The notes: a model not told the origin generated them from the letters alone. A stretch of DNA of 64,000 nucleotides from Acinetobacter parvus DSM 16617 = CIP 108168 (GCF_000368025.1 NZ_KB849211.1:750322-814321), one strand, 5' to 3'. Counted from the stretch's first letter, positions 23,872 through 32,811 are shown. Numbers and translations are program-made.

Positions 23872-25707
23872 TTATTTATCACGATTACGTTTACGTTCGT
23901 TTTCAGTCAAGTAACGCTTACGAATACGAATTGATTTTGGTGTTACTTCAACTAGCTCATCATCTTCAATGAATTCAAGCGCTTGTTCAAGCGTATATTC
24001 CAGTGCAGGTGTTAAAGTCAATGCTTCATCAGTACCAGATGCACGGACGTTGGTGAGCTGTTTCGCTTTAGTTGGGTTAACAACCATATCGTCTGAACGG
24101 GAGTTAATACCGATGATCATGCCTTCATATACTTCAAGCTGTGGTTTAGCAAATAAACGACCACGGTCTTGAAGTGTAAATAATGCATAGCCCAGGCAAG
24201 TACCTTGAACCATAGAGATCAACACACCGTTTTGACGCTTTGCCACAGTACCTGCTTTTGCTGGACCGTAATGTGAGAAGCTTGATGTCATAATCCCTGT
24301 ACCAGAGGTCATGGTCAGGAACTCTGAACGGAAACCAATCAAACCACGTGAAGGTACAGTCGCTTCAATACGGATACGACCTTTACCATCAACTTCCATA
24401 TTGGTCATTTCACCTTTACGGAAGCCCATTTGTTCCATAACTGAACCTTGATGCTGTTCTTCAACATCAAACGTTACATTTTCGTATGGCTCTTGTTTTT
24501 CACCATCGATTTCTTTCATGATGACTTGTGGACGAGAAACACCCATCTCGAAGCCTTCACGACGCATGTTTTCAATCAATACTGAAAGGTGAAGTTCACC
24601 ACGACCAGAAACCTTGAAACGGTCTGGACTATCCGTATCTTCAACACGTAATGCCACATTGTGAATCAATTCGCGGTCAAGACGTTCACGAATATTACGT
24701 GAAGTCACGAATTTACCTTCTTTACCCGCAAATGGTGAGTTGTTCACCTGGAACGTCATCGAAACTGTAGGTTCATCTACAGACAATGGCGGTAACGCTT
24801 CAACATTTTTCGGATCACAAATCGTGTCAGAAATGTTTAATGCATCAATACCTGTAATACAGATGATATCGCCTGCTGATGCAGATTCAACATCAACACG
24901 CTCTAAACCGTGGTAACCCATAATTTTAAGGATACGACCGTTACGTGTCTTACCTTCTTTATCAATTACAGTCACTTGGGTGTTTAACTTTACAGAACCA
25001 CGTTGAATACGACCAACGCCGATCACACCTACGAAACTGTTATAGTCAAGTGAAGAAATCTGCATCTGGAATGGACCATCAACATCAACGGCTGGTGGTT
25101 CAACGATATCAACGATGGTTTGGAACAATGGTGTCATATCATCAGCAAGTTCCTCTGGTGATGGACCTGCAACACCACGAAGACCTGAAGCATAAACGAT
25201 TGGGAAATCCAATTGCTCATCAGTTGCACCCAAGTTATCAAATAAATCAAATACCTGATCAATAACCCAATCACAACGAGCACTTGGCTTGTCAACTTTG
25301 TTAATAATTACGATTGGCTTCAAACCACGTGCGAACGCTTTTTGCGTTACGAAACGAGTTTGTGGCATTGGACCTTCCTGAGAGTCAACCAGAAGCAATA
25401 CGCAGTCAACCATCGACATTACACGTTCAACTTCACCACCGAAGTCGGCGTGTCCTGGGGTGTCAACGATGTTGATGCGATATTCAGTGTTGGTACGTGC
25501 ATCTAACCATTTGATTGCAGTGTTTTTTGCAAGAATGGTAATACCACGTTCAGACTCAAGCGCGTTAGAATCCATAACACGTTCAATCTCGCCTGCGCGA
25601 TCACCAAGAGCACCTGATTGTTGTAAAAGTTTGTCTACAAGAGTCGTTTTACCATGATCGACGTGCGCAATAATGGCAATGTTACGGAGAGTTTTAATAT
25701 CTGACAT
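23872..25707 (-). CDS. typA: Ribosome-associated GTPase TypA/BipA
   Basis: 611 residues from MSDIKTLRN at 25707; an open frame runs 50 codons further upstream but is not conserved-looking. G1 is AHVDHGKT, G2 region RGITI, G3 DTPGHADF, G4 NKVD. After the EF-G-like domains the C terminus ends in basic KRNRDK. BipA is a translation factor that helps ribosome assembly and growth at low temperature or under stress. Confidence 0.97.
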   Translation of the reverse strand: MSDIKTLRNIAIIAHVDHGKTTLVDKLLQQSGALGDRAGEIERVMDSNALESERGITILAKNTAIKWLDARTNTEYRINIVDTPGHADFGGEVERVMSMVDCVLLLVDSQEGPMPQTRFVTQKAFARGLKPIVIINKVDKPSARCDWVIDQVFDLFDNLGATDEQLDFPIVYASGLRGVAGPSPEELADDMTPLFQTIVDIVEPPAVDVDGPFQMQISSLDYNSFVGVIGVGRIQRGSVKLNTQVTVIDKEGKTRNGRILKIMGYHGLERVDVESASAGDIICITGIDALNISDTICDPKNVEALPPLSVDEPTVSMTFQVNNSPFAGKEGKFVTSRNIRERLDRELIHNVALRVEDTDSPDRFKVSGRGELHLSVLIENMRREGFEMGVSRPQVIMKEIDGEKQEPYENVTFDVEEQHQGSVMEQMGFRKGEMTNMEVDGKGRIRIEATVPSRGLIGFRSEFLTMTSGTGIMTSSFSHYGPAKAGTVAKRQNGVLISMVQGTCLGYALFTLQDRGRLFAKPQLEVYEGMIIGINSRSDDMVVNPTKAKQLTNVRASGTDEALTLTPALEYTLEQALEFIEDDELVEVTPKSIRIRKRYLTENERKRNRDK

Positions 25708-25884
25708 GTAAAATTCGATACGCTTTAAATTTGAGGGCAAATTATACAGAAGAATCCTAAACTTTAGTAGTGACAGTTTATTGACAGAGTACTTTTTTTC
25801 TGACGAAACGTTACAGAATCGTTGGTAAAGTAGGCCAACTCTATTAGAATATTCCACTAATGCTTATCGCTTTTTTATACTCCC

Positions 25885-27243
25885 ATGCCAAATTCCCAAC
25901 CTCAACAACAGCTTGATCTGGTCTATGGACTCAATGATCAACCGAAACCTTTTGTTGCATTTTTAGCCGCGTTACAGCATCTTTTGGCAATCCTAGTGCC
26001 TATCGTAACCCCTGGGTTATTGATCTGTCTGGCACTTGGCGTGTCCCGCGAAGACACCAACATGATCCTGTCCATGTCATTGATTATTTCAGGGATTGCG
26101 ACCTTTTTACAGTGCAAAAAAGTTGGACCATTTGGTGCAGGATTGCTGATTGTGCAAGGGACCAGCTTCAATTTTATTGGCCCCATCATTGGGATTGGCA
26201 GTGCCATGGTTGCAGCAGGGACATCCGTTGAACAGGTGATGGCAGCCATTTTTGGGGTGGTAATTGCGGGTTCATTCATCGAAATGGGTGTCTCCAGAAT
26301 TCTACCCTGGGTTAAAAAGCTGATTACTCCACTTGTGACAGGCATTGTGGTTTTGCTGATTGGCTTAACCTTGATTAAAGAAGGTTTGATCAGCATGGGC
26401 GGTGGTTATACTGCGATGCAGGACAATACCTTTGCCAATGCAGATAACCTGATCATGTCCTGTACTGTGCTGGGAATTATTATTTTACTGAATCGTATCC
26501 GTATAATTTGGGTGAAAAGTTCAGCAATTTTAATTGCTTTGGTCATTGGTTATATCCTTGCTGGATTTATGGGACATTTAAACTTTTCTGTGTTGCAGGA
26601 TGCGCCACTGATCCAGATTCCCATCCCAATGCACTTTGGATTAAGCTTTTCATGGAGCCTGTTTATTCCAATGGCATTTATCTATTTGGTCACTTCACTG
26701 GAAGCGATTGGTGATGTGACCGCCACCAGTAAAATTTCCAATCAGCCTGTTGATGGTCCAATCTGGATGCAACGAATTAAGGGTGGTGTATTGGTCAATG
26801 GTGCGAACTCATTTCTGGCGGGTATTTTCAATACATTCCCAAGTTCTGTGTTTGCTCAAAACAATGGTGTCATTCAACTGACAGGGGTCGCAAGCCGTTA
26901 TGTCGGGATCTGGATTGCCATGCTGCTAATTATTTTGGGACTATTCCCTGCTGTTGCAGCGGTCATTCAGGCTGTACCCCAAGCTGTGCTCGGTGGTGCG
27001 GTAATGGTGATGTTCGGTGCTGTTGCTGCGTCTGGAATCAATATCCTTGCCAGCATCCAGTTAGACCGCCGCGCTTTGCTGATTATTGCGATTTCACTTG
27101 CATTAGGTTTAGGTGTAGCACAAGTTCCACAAATCCTTGAACATCTTCCTGAATTATTCAAAAACATTTTCAGCTCAGGTGTTGCAACGGGTGGTATTGC
27201 CGCGTTGATTTTAAATATTGTTTTACCTGAAACTCAAAAATAG
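25885..27243 (+). CDS. xanP: NCS2-family xanthine permease
   Basis: 452 residues with about 12-14 membrane segments. The NCS2 family marks are visible: LVYGLNDQPKP at the start, QHLLA, the QGTSFNFIGP motif, ATSLEAIGD-like TSLEAIGDVTATS, and NTFPSSVFAQNNGVIQLTGVASR. This last motif points to purine (xanthine) rather than uracil carriers, and E. coli XanP is of similar length. Substrate is inferred from similarity only. Divergent from typA with a short shared promoter region. Confidence 0.85.
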   Translation: MPNSQPQQQLDLVYGLNDQPKPFVAFLAALQHLLAILVPIVTPGLLICLALGVSREDTNMILSMSLIISGIATFLQCKKVGPFGAGLLIVQGTSFNFIGPIIGIGSAMVAAGTSVEQVMAAIFGVVIAGSFIEMGVSRILPWVKKLITPLVTGIVVLLIGLTLIKEGLISMGGGYTAMQDNTFANADNLIMSCTVLGIIILLNRIRIIWVKSSAILIALVIGYILAGFMGHLNFSVLQDAPLIQIPIPMHFGLSFSWSLFIPMAFIYLVTSLEAIGDVTATSKISNQPVDGPIWMQRIKGGVLVNGANSFLAGIFNTFPSSVFAQNNGVIQLTGVASRYVGIWIAMLLIILGLFPAVAAVIQAVPQAVLGGAVMVMFGAVAASGINILASIQLDRRALLIIAISLALGLGVAQVPQILEHLPELFKNIFSSGVATGGIAALILNIVLPETQK

Positions 27244-27262
27244 TCTTTTAACCATCGTAATT

Positions 27263-27290
27263 GCCCAGTTTCACCACTGGGCTTTGTTTT
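27263..27290 (+). terminator. Terminator after xanP
   Basis: GCCCAGT-TTCACC-ACTGGGC hairpin followed by TTTGTTTTT, 19 bp after the stop codon. Confidence 0.9.
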
Positions 27291-27305
27291 TGATGAGAGA
27301 TCAAA

Positions 27306-28331
27306 ATGGATCCACGTAGTGAAGTCGTTTTACGACAACAAGATTATTTAAATGGGCAAGTTTTACTGATTAATGCGCCCAACGACCAACTCGCCAAAAA
27401 TTTACCTAGTCAAGTACAAGCGTCTGTCTGGACTTGGAATTATGCTGATCATCAAGGTTTTCAAAGCGGTGGTATAAATTCATATTTTTCAGTTGAGTTT
27501 CCACAAGCAAGTTTTGATCAGGTTGTTATTTTCGTTCCAAAATCTAAAGAGTTATTGAATTATATTCTTCATGTCGTGGTTAGCCAGTTAACACTCGGTC
27601 AAAGCGTATTTTTAGTAGGTGAAAAAAAAGGCGGTGTTGAACGTGCTGCAAAACAGCTGTTGCAGTATGGCAAAGCTTTCAAACTTGACAGCGCACGTCA
27701 TTGTCAACTTTGGCACATGAAAATTGAAAAGACTGAAATACACAAACCACTTGACCATTGGTTAAAAAACTATATTGTGCAAGTCAATCAAGAACAGCTC
27801 GAAATCTGTGCTTTACCGGGTGTATTTAGTCAAGACCATTTAGATGTCGGTACAGCCGTACTATTGCCTTACCTGAATCAAATAAAATCAGGCAAGATTG
27901 CCGACTTTGGTTGCGGTGCTGGAATTATTAGTGCTTATTTAGCCAAACTTAATCCAAACCAGCACATTTTTGCACTTGATGTTGATGCATTTGCATTACG
28001 CTCCACTGAACTGACCTTTCAACGAAACGGTTTAAATTTAACACAGCTACATCTACAGCCTGTCACAGGTTTTGTTGATGCACCTAAAGATCTAGATGCC
28101 ATCGTCAGTAATCCACCTTTTCATCAAGGTATTCATACCAATTACGATGCAAGTAAAGAACTCTGCCAATTGGCGAAAAAGCATCTGAAAAGCTCAGGTG
28201 AACTATGGATCGTGGCTAATCGTTTTCTAAATTATCCACCTCTGATTGAGCAGAGCTTTGGTCAATGTCTTGTGAAAGCAGATCAACAGGGATTCAAGGT
28301 GTTATATGCCTGTGCAAACAGGGTCAGCTGA
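27306..28331 (+). CDS. rsmC: 16S rRNA (guanine-N2) methyltransferase RsmC
   Basis: 341 residues. The N-terminal half is the degenerate, non-catalytic methyltransferase domain. The C-terminal half has the SAM motif DFGCGAGIISAYLA, the acidic strand end ALDVD, and the NPPF catalytic tetrad in VSNPPFHQGI. It methylates G1207 of 16S rRNA on the 30S subunit. The start at 27306 lies behind GAGAGATCAAA. Confidence 0.95.
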   Translation: MDPRSEVVLRQQDYLNGQVLLINAPNDQLAKNLPSQVQASVWTWNYADHQGFQSGGINSYFSVEFPQASFDQVVIFVPKSKELLNYILHVVVSQLTLGQSVFLVGEKKGGVERAAKQLLQYGKAFKLDSARHCQLWHMKIEKTEIHKPLDHWLKNYIVQVNQEQLEICALPGVFSQDHLDVGTAVLLPYLNQIKSGKIADFGCGAGIISAYLAKLNPNQHIFALDVDAFALRSTELTFQRNGLNLTQLHLQPVTGFVDAPKDLDAIVSNPPFHQGIHTNYDASKELCQLAKKHLKSSGELWIVANRFLNYPPLIEQSFGQCLVKADQQGFKVLYACANRVS

Positions 28332-28343
28332 TACTTTATCTAT

Positions 28344-28563
28344 GGTTGCGGCAGAGAATATTTTTTAGGCGGTATAAGGCATGGGTGATGAAATTTAGTG
28401 ATTCTAAATGAATCAGCCATAACGCTATAGCGGCAAAAAATATTCCTGCCCCGAAGGGTTATGGTTGAAATTCCCTCACTCTTCGTTATGAAACTTAGTA
28501 ATAGAGTCGCTATTACTTTCGTTTCATGCCTTGATTGATGAAATTTCAGCCTATAACGCAACC
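28344..28563. repeat. Palindromic, MITE-like intergenic element
   Basis: The ends are GGTTGCG (28344-28350) and CGCAACC (28557-28563). Inside there are two large imperfect hairpins. In the first, GGCAGAGAATATTTTTT at 28350-28366 pairs with AAAAAATATTCCTGCC at 28435-28450, with further pairing inside including AATTTAG/CTAAAT. In the second, about 28456-28563, TTATGGTTGAAATT pairs with AATTTCAGCCTATAA around ATGAAAC/GTTTCAT and AGTAATAG/CTATTACT. A 73-codon minus-strand frame across it follows the palindrome and is probably not a gene. No transposase is encoded. Confidence 0.7.
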
Positions 28564-28609
28564 CATATATAAAGTGTCAACAGACCCTTATACAGTTTAA
28601 GGAATTTTT

Positions 28610-30068
28610 ATGAGCGATACATCTGCTCCCCAGCATCTCCAGCGTAAGCTTGGGGCACGCCACCTAAATATGATTGCCATTGGCGGTTCAATTGGCACAG
28701 GCTTATTCCTTGCTTCGGGTTCTACCATTGCCACCGCAGGTCCAGGTGGTGCGTTATTGGCATATGCTTTAATTGGTATCATGATTTATTTTCTGATGAC
28801 CAGTCTAGGGGAACTCGCCACCCATAACCCAAGCTCTGGTGCATTCTTTACCTATGGCAGCCGCTATGTTGAAGAGGGTTTTGGCTTCGCACTGGGTTGG
28901 AACTACTGGTATAACTGGGCAATTACTGTTGCTTTTGAATTGGTTGCGGTACAGTTCATTATGAAATTCTGGTTTCCTGAGATTGCAGGTTTTTACTGGA
29001 GTGCCATTTTCCTTGCCGTGATTTTTGGCATTAATGCCATGACCGTCAAAGGCTTTGGTGAAAGCGAATTCTGGTTTTCCATGATTAAAGTGGTTGCGAT
29101 TATCGTCTTTATCATCATTGGGATTGCCATGATTGTAAAAATCATGCTTACACCTGATGTATCGGTATGGAGCAACTGGACCAAGGGGGATGCGCCTTTT
29201 GTGGGGGGGGCTGCAAGCCCTGGTCGGGGTCGCCATGATTGCGGGATTCTCTTTTCAGGGCACTGAAATGGTGGGCGTTGCCGCAGGTGAATCCAAAGAC
29301 CCAAAGAAAACCATTCCATTGGCGATTAAACAGATTTTCTGGCGGATTTTGCTGTTCTATATCCTGTGTATTTTTATCATTGGTACATTGGTCAGCTATG
29401 ATAATCCACTGTTATTACATGCAGCCGAAAGTGAAAATATTGCCCTGTCACCCTTTACCTTACTGTACGAAAAAGCGGGCTTGGCCTTTGCCGCAGGCTT
29501 AATGAATGCGGTGATTCTGAGTGCGATTTTATCTGCGGGTAACTCTGGGATGTACTCCTCTACCCGCATGCTGTTTGATATGGCAAAAGAGGGGCGTGCG
29601 CCAAAATGGTTTTCCAAACTGGATACTCGTGGCGTTCCCATGAATGCCTTGTATGCAACCACAGCCGTTGCGGCGCTCTGTTTCCTGACCACTTTTATTG
29701 GCGAGCAACAGGTTTTTAACTGGTTGTTGAATATGTCAGGCATGTGCGGATTTATCGTCTGGCTCGGCATTGCCATTTCACACTACCGTTTCCGCAAAGG
29801 CTATACAGCACAGGGCTATAAAATCATAGACCTTGCCTACCGTGCCAAGTTCTTCCCATTCGCACCTTGGTTTGCATTTATTCTTTGTTCAGTCATTATT
29901 TTAGGTCAAAATTATCAGGCAGTTCTGGGTGGCAAAATTGACTGGTTAGGCTTACTTTCAACCTATATCAGCATTCCATTATTCCTGATCATTTGGTTAG
30001 GCTATAAATGGAAACATAAAACCAAACTGATTGCCTACAAAGACATGAATGTGAAAGAGGGCGAATAA
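28610..30068 (+). pseudogene. lysP: Lysine permease (LysP-like), split by a +1 frameshift in a G8 tract
   Basis: The two frames 28610-29266 and 29157-30068 join into one amino acid permease of about 485 residues, very like E. coli LysP (489). Shared motifs: MIAIGGSIGTGLFLASGS, SLGELATHNPSSGAF, GFALGWNYWYNWA, then FSFQGTEMVGVAAGES and LSAGNSGMYSSTRML. The break is at 29203-29210, eight Gs; with seven Gs the frame reads V-G-G-L-Q-A through. It could be a true mutation, a phase-variable tract or a sequencing error. Otherwise the gene is intact with good codons. Confidence 0.85.
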
Positions 30069-30083
30069 AAAACCATTTTTTAC

Positions 30084-30111
30084 TTGACCATTATGAAAAT
30101 TTGAGTAAAAT
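30084..30111 (+). promoter_or_regulatory. Sigma-70-like promoter of the rtcB leader
   Basis: TTGACC (30084-30089), a 16-bp spacer, and TAAAAT (30106-30111). Each box matches five of six consensus bases. Transcription would start at about 30118, giving a leader of about 200 bases before rtcB. Confidence 0.75.
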
Positions 30112-30157
30112 TCACGCTCATATTTTCAACGGCACTATTTTATAGGAGGACAACATC

Positions 30158-30187
30158 ATGCCATTACTACAAGGAATAACTTACTAA
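30158..30187 (+). CDS. Nine-codon leader ORF upstream of rtcB
   Basis: ATG to TAA encoding Met-Pro-Leu-Leu-Gln-Gly-Ile-Thr-Tyr. AGGAGG at 30144-30149, eight bases before the ATG, is the best ribosome binding site in the neighbourhood, so the peptide is very probably translated. It lies between the promoter and a hairpin-terminator region, as leader peptides do. No match to a known leader is recalled. Chance occurrence of the SD plus start cannot be ruled out. Confidence 0.55.
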   Translation: MPLLQGITY

Positions 30188-30209
30188 GGTTTGGCACGTT
30201 GTCGTCTCA

Positions 30210-30280
30210 CGGACAAGTGACAAATCTGCTGATCACTTGTCCGAATGCTTTATTAGACCTGGCATTCGCTAGGTTTTTTT
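30210..30280 (+). promoter_or_regulatory. Leader hairpins with terminator/antiterminator-like arrangement
   Basis: Hairpin 1: CGGACAAGTGA (30210-30220) with TCACTTGTCCG (30233-30243), 11 bp perfect. Hairpin 2: CGAATGC (30242-30248) with GCATTCG (30262-30268). Hairpin 3: CCTGGC-ATTC-GCTAGG (30258-30273), extended by A-U pairs, followed directly by seven Ts, is a terminator. Hairpins 2 and 3 share bases 30262-30268 and cannot form together, and hairpin 1 shares two bases with hairpin 2. The layout is that of an attenuator; alternatively it is the 3' end of a separate small RNA. Confidence 0.65.
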
Positions 30281-30323
30281 ACGCCTATTCGGACAGAAAA
30301 ATTAAAATGACCGAGATAAGAAA

Positions 30324-31529
30324 ATGGGCATACAAAAAATTCTCAATGCAGAAGCGCATTATGGCGTTCCAGTGAAAATATTCACCAACGACATTGATAG
30401 CGACAGTATTGAACAACTCAAGAAAATGGCCCAACTGCAATTTATTTATTCACATATTGCTGTCATGCCAGACGTGCATGTGGGTAAGGGTGCAACCGTT
30501 GGCAGCGTGATTCCAACCAAAAACGCGATTATTCCTGCGGCGGTAGGTGTGGATATTGGTTGTGGCATGAATGCAGTTCGACTCAACCTCAAGGCATCCC
30601 AATTACCAGACAATCTTGCACCGTTACGGCATGCAATTGAACGCAAGGTGCCTGTCGGCTTTGAATTGCACAAGCAAATCAAAGCCAAGGCTTCCAGCAT
30701 TATTCCATTGGAAAAACGCTTGCAGCCGATCATTCAAAAACATCCAGGCTTGGTTCGGATGTTGCGAAAGTTTGATGCAACCTGGCAAAAACAACTCGGT
30801 ACTTTAGGTGGTGGCAACCATTTTATTGAGCTATGTCTGGATGAAAATCAGGATGTCTGGATCATGCTGCATTCAGGTAGTCGCGGCTTGGGTAATGTGA
30901 TTGGCACCTATTTTATCGAACTGGCAAAGAAAGAAGCACAGCACCGTTTTGGTCATGTCCCTGACAAGGATTTAAGCTACTTTGCTGAGGGTTCAGCCAG
31001 TTTCAATGACTATGTGGAAGCAGTGGAATGGGCACAAAACTATGCTTTTGAGAATCGTCGGGAAATGATGCGACTAATTCTGGAAGCCATTCGCCCACTT
31101 CTCCCCCCCTTTCAAATGACTAAAGAAGCGATTAATTGCCACCATAACTATGTCAGTCGGGAGAATCATTTTGGCGAAGATTTATTAATTACCCGTAAAG
31201 GCGCTATTCGGGCAGGTCAGGATGAACTCGGTATCATCCCAGGTTCAATGGGTGCTCGCTCTTATATTGTTAAGGGCAAGGCAAATCCTGAATCATTCTG
31301 TTCATGCTCACATGGTGCGGGACGGAAAATGAGTCGCAACAAGGCAAAACTCTTGTTTAGTCAAGATGATTTGATTCAACAAACCCAAGGGATTGAATGC
31401 CGTAAAGATGCAGGGGTGATTGATGAAATTCCAAGTGCATACAAAGACATTGATCAGGTCATGGCAAACCAGTCTGACTTGATTGAAATTGTACATACAC
31501 TCAAACAAATTTTATGTATTAAAGGCTAA
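30324..31529 (+). CDS. rtcB: RNA-splicing ligase RtcB
   Basis: 401 residues, close to E. coli RtcB (408). Manganese- and GTP-binding motifs are present: HIAVMPDVHVGKG, VGVDIGCGMNAVR (metal-binding Asp and Cys), LGGGNHFIELCLDE, HSGSRGLGN, EINCHHNYV-like INCHHNYVSRE and the guanylylated His in CSCSHGAGR. RtcB joins 2',3'-cyclic phosphate (or 3'-phosphate) and 5'-OH RNA ends and repairs tRNA or rRNA after cleavage. No rtcA or rtcR is next to it. Control is probably by the upstream leader rather than by a sigma-54 regulator. Confidence 0.94.
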   Translation: MGIQKILNAEAHYGVPVKIFTNDIDSDSIEQLKKMAQLQFIYSHIAVMPDVHVGKGATVGSVIPTKNAIIPAAVGVDIGCGMNAVRLNLKASQLPDNLAPLRHAIERKVPVGFELHKQIKAKASSIIPLEKRLQPIIQKHPGLVRMLRKFDATWQKQLGTLGGGNHFIELCLDENQDVWIMLHSGSRGLGNVIGTYFIELAKKEAQHRFGHVPDKDLSYFAEGSASFNDYVEAVEWAQNYAFENRREMMRLILEAIRPLLPPFQMTKEAINCHHNYVSRENHFGEDLLITRKGAIRAGQDELGIIPGSMGARSYIVKGKANPESFCSCSHGAGRKMSRNKAKLLFSQDDLIQQTQGIECRKDAGVIDEIPSAYKDIDQVMANQSDLIEIVHTLKQILCIKG

Positions 31530-31533
31530 GACG

Positions 31534-31695
31534 ATGAAACTTAAAGATATGCCAAAAATTAAGGCTCGCAATCCTGTTGCACTCTCTCCCTTACTTCACA
31601 AGGGAGGCATTCATGAAAGCGAAAAACCGAAATCCCAACATCGTAAGGAACGTAAAGATACCAAAAAGTTTCTGAACAAAACTGCTTGGCTCTAG
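31534..31695 (+). CDS. Small basic protein downstream of rtcB
   Basis: 53 residues beginning MKLKDMPKIKARNPVALSPL and rich in Lys, Arg and His (SQHRKERKDTKKFLNK). It starts five bp after the rtcB stop, so it should share the transcript; a longer in-frame start inside rtcB is less likely. The basic, low-complexity tail suggests RNA or ribosome binding. I do not recognise a family. Its pairing with an RNA ligase invites a guess of RNA repair or ribosome rescue, which is untested. Confidence 0.7.
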   Translation: MKLKDMPKIKARNPVALSPLLHKGGIHESEKPKSQHRKERKDTKKFLNKTAWL

Positions 31696-31699
31696 TAAA

Positions 31700-31722
31700 A
31701 AAGCGGCTCAATTGAGCCGCCC
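31700..31722 (-). terminator. Terminator after ompA
   Basis: Perfect 18-base palindrome GCGGCTCAATTGAGCCGC (31703-31720) followed on the minus strand by a run of Ts. It also follows the small plus-strand gene, but with a weaker T tract on that side. Confidence 0.88.
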
Positions 31723-31743
31723 TTTCATATCATCAAGACTCAA

Positions 31744-32811
31744 TTACTGAGCTTGTTGACCTGGTTGTACAACAACAGTACGGCTACCAGTGATCGCAGC
31801 GAATACGCGACGGTTCATAGCACGACCTTCTTTAGTCTTGTTGTCTGCAATCGGTTGATCCCAAGCGAAGCCCTGAGTTGTCAAGCGAGTTGCGTTAACA
31901 TTGTATTCATTCACAAGTGCAGACTTAACAGAGTTGGCACGAGCCAAAGATAAACGTTCGTTCAACTTACGTGGACCCGTGTTGTCTGTGTGACCTTCAA
32001 TGCGAGCAGTCGCATTCGGATACTCAGACAATTTCTCTGCCACTTTCGCAATTTCAGACTTGTACTGCGGCTTGATGTCTGACTTGTTGGTATCAAAGAA
32101 GACACGAAGTTCCATGTTAAGGTCTTCAGTCATCTCTTGTGGCTGCGGCTGAACTGGTACTGGTACTGGTACTGGTACTGGAACAACTTCAACTACTGGT
32201 GCAGCTGGCTTCAAGTGACCACCAAGAACAACGTTTAAACCAGCAAGTGCGGTGTAGTTCCAGAAGTCTTCGTCGATATTATAAGTACCACGAGCTTCAG
32301 TACGAAGAGATAAAGCATCGTTTAAGCGCCAGAAAGCACCGATACCAGCATTACCTAGAGTACCTTCTTCTTTCAAACCACGACCAACACGACCTAACTC
32401 TGCTTCATTAGCATCAGTAAAAGAGTATTTGTAATGACCAGCACCTAACAATACATATGGCTTGATTTTGCTGTCATAGTTTTTAGTGATCAAATCAGAA
32501 GTAACATAGAAGTTACCGTTGATTTGTTGTTGCTTATATTCAGAGTTAGCAGCAAGGCTGTCAACATCACCTTTAACTTGGTTATATTCAACTTCGAAAC
32601 CTAACCAAGGTGTTAATTCAACACCAATAGCAGCACCAACGAATAAATCGTCTTGTAGTTCGCCACCGTTAGTTAAGTGCTTATCACCATTGTTGTGTTT
32701 AGTGTCTTGGAATGTGTAACCAAGCAATAATGGAGTGATTGTTACGCCCGCGTTAGCAGCAGCTAAAGGAGCAGCAACAAGCATAGCAAGTGCAATACGA
32801 CTCAATTTCAT
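31744..32811 (-). CDS. ompA: Outer membrane protein OmpA
   Basis: 355 residues: signal peptide ending AAANA, eight-stranded barrel to about 205 (LLGYTFQDTKHNNGD, YVLLGAGHYKY, YTALAGLNVVLGGHLKP), a Pro-Val linker, and the OmpA-like peptidoglycan-binding domain (FFDTNKSDIKPQYK, IEGHTDNTG, NERLSLARANSVK, GRAMNRRVF). Asp and Arg of the diaminopimelate site are present. It is the major porin and envelope anchor of Acinetobacter. The ribosome binding site is GGAGG, six bases before ATG. A long upstream region suggests a structured 5' UTR. Confidence 0.97.
   Translation of the reverse strand: MKLSRIALAMLVAAPLAAANAGVTITPLLLGYTFQDTKHNNGDKHLTNGGELQDDLFVGAAIGVELTPWLGFEVEYNQVKGDVDSLAANSEYKQQQINGNFYVTSDLITKNYDSKIKPYVLLGAGHYKYSFTDANEAELGRVGRGLKEEGTLGNAGIGAFWRLNDALSLRTEARGTYNIDEDFWNYTALAGLNVVLGGHLKPAAPVVEVVPVPVPVPVPVQPQPQEMTEDLNMELRVFFDTNKSDIKPQYKSEIAKVAEKLSEYPNATARIEGHTDNTGPRKLNERLSLARANSVKSALVNEYNVNATRLTTQGFAWDQPIADNKTKEGRAMNRRVFAAITGSRTVVVQPGQQAQ
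32154..32181 (-). repeat. Hexanucleotide repeat in the ompA linker
   Basis: Four full and one partial copies of CTGGTA on the plus strand encode the alternating Val-Pro linker of OmpA. Six-base units keep the frame, so copy number can change linker length without loss of function. Confidence 0.85.

Noticed and set aside
25707..25857. N-terminal extension of TypA by 50 codons
   Set aside because: The standard start MSDIKTLRN has the conserved GTPase spacing; the extension is not protein-like and overlaps the promoter region.
28340..28561. 73-codon minus-strand frame between rsmC and lysP
   Set aside because: It coincides with a long palindrome; coding on one arm would be dictated by pairing. 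Treated as part of the repeat element.
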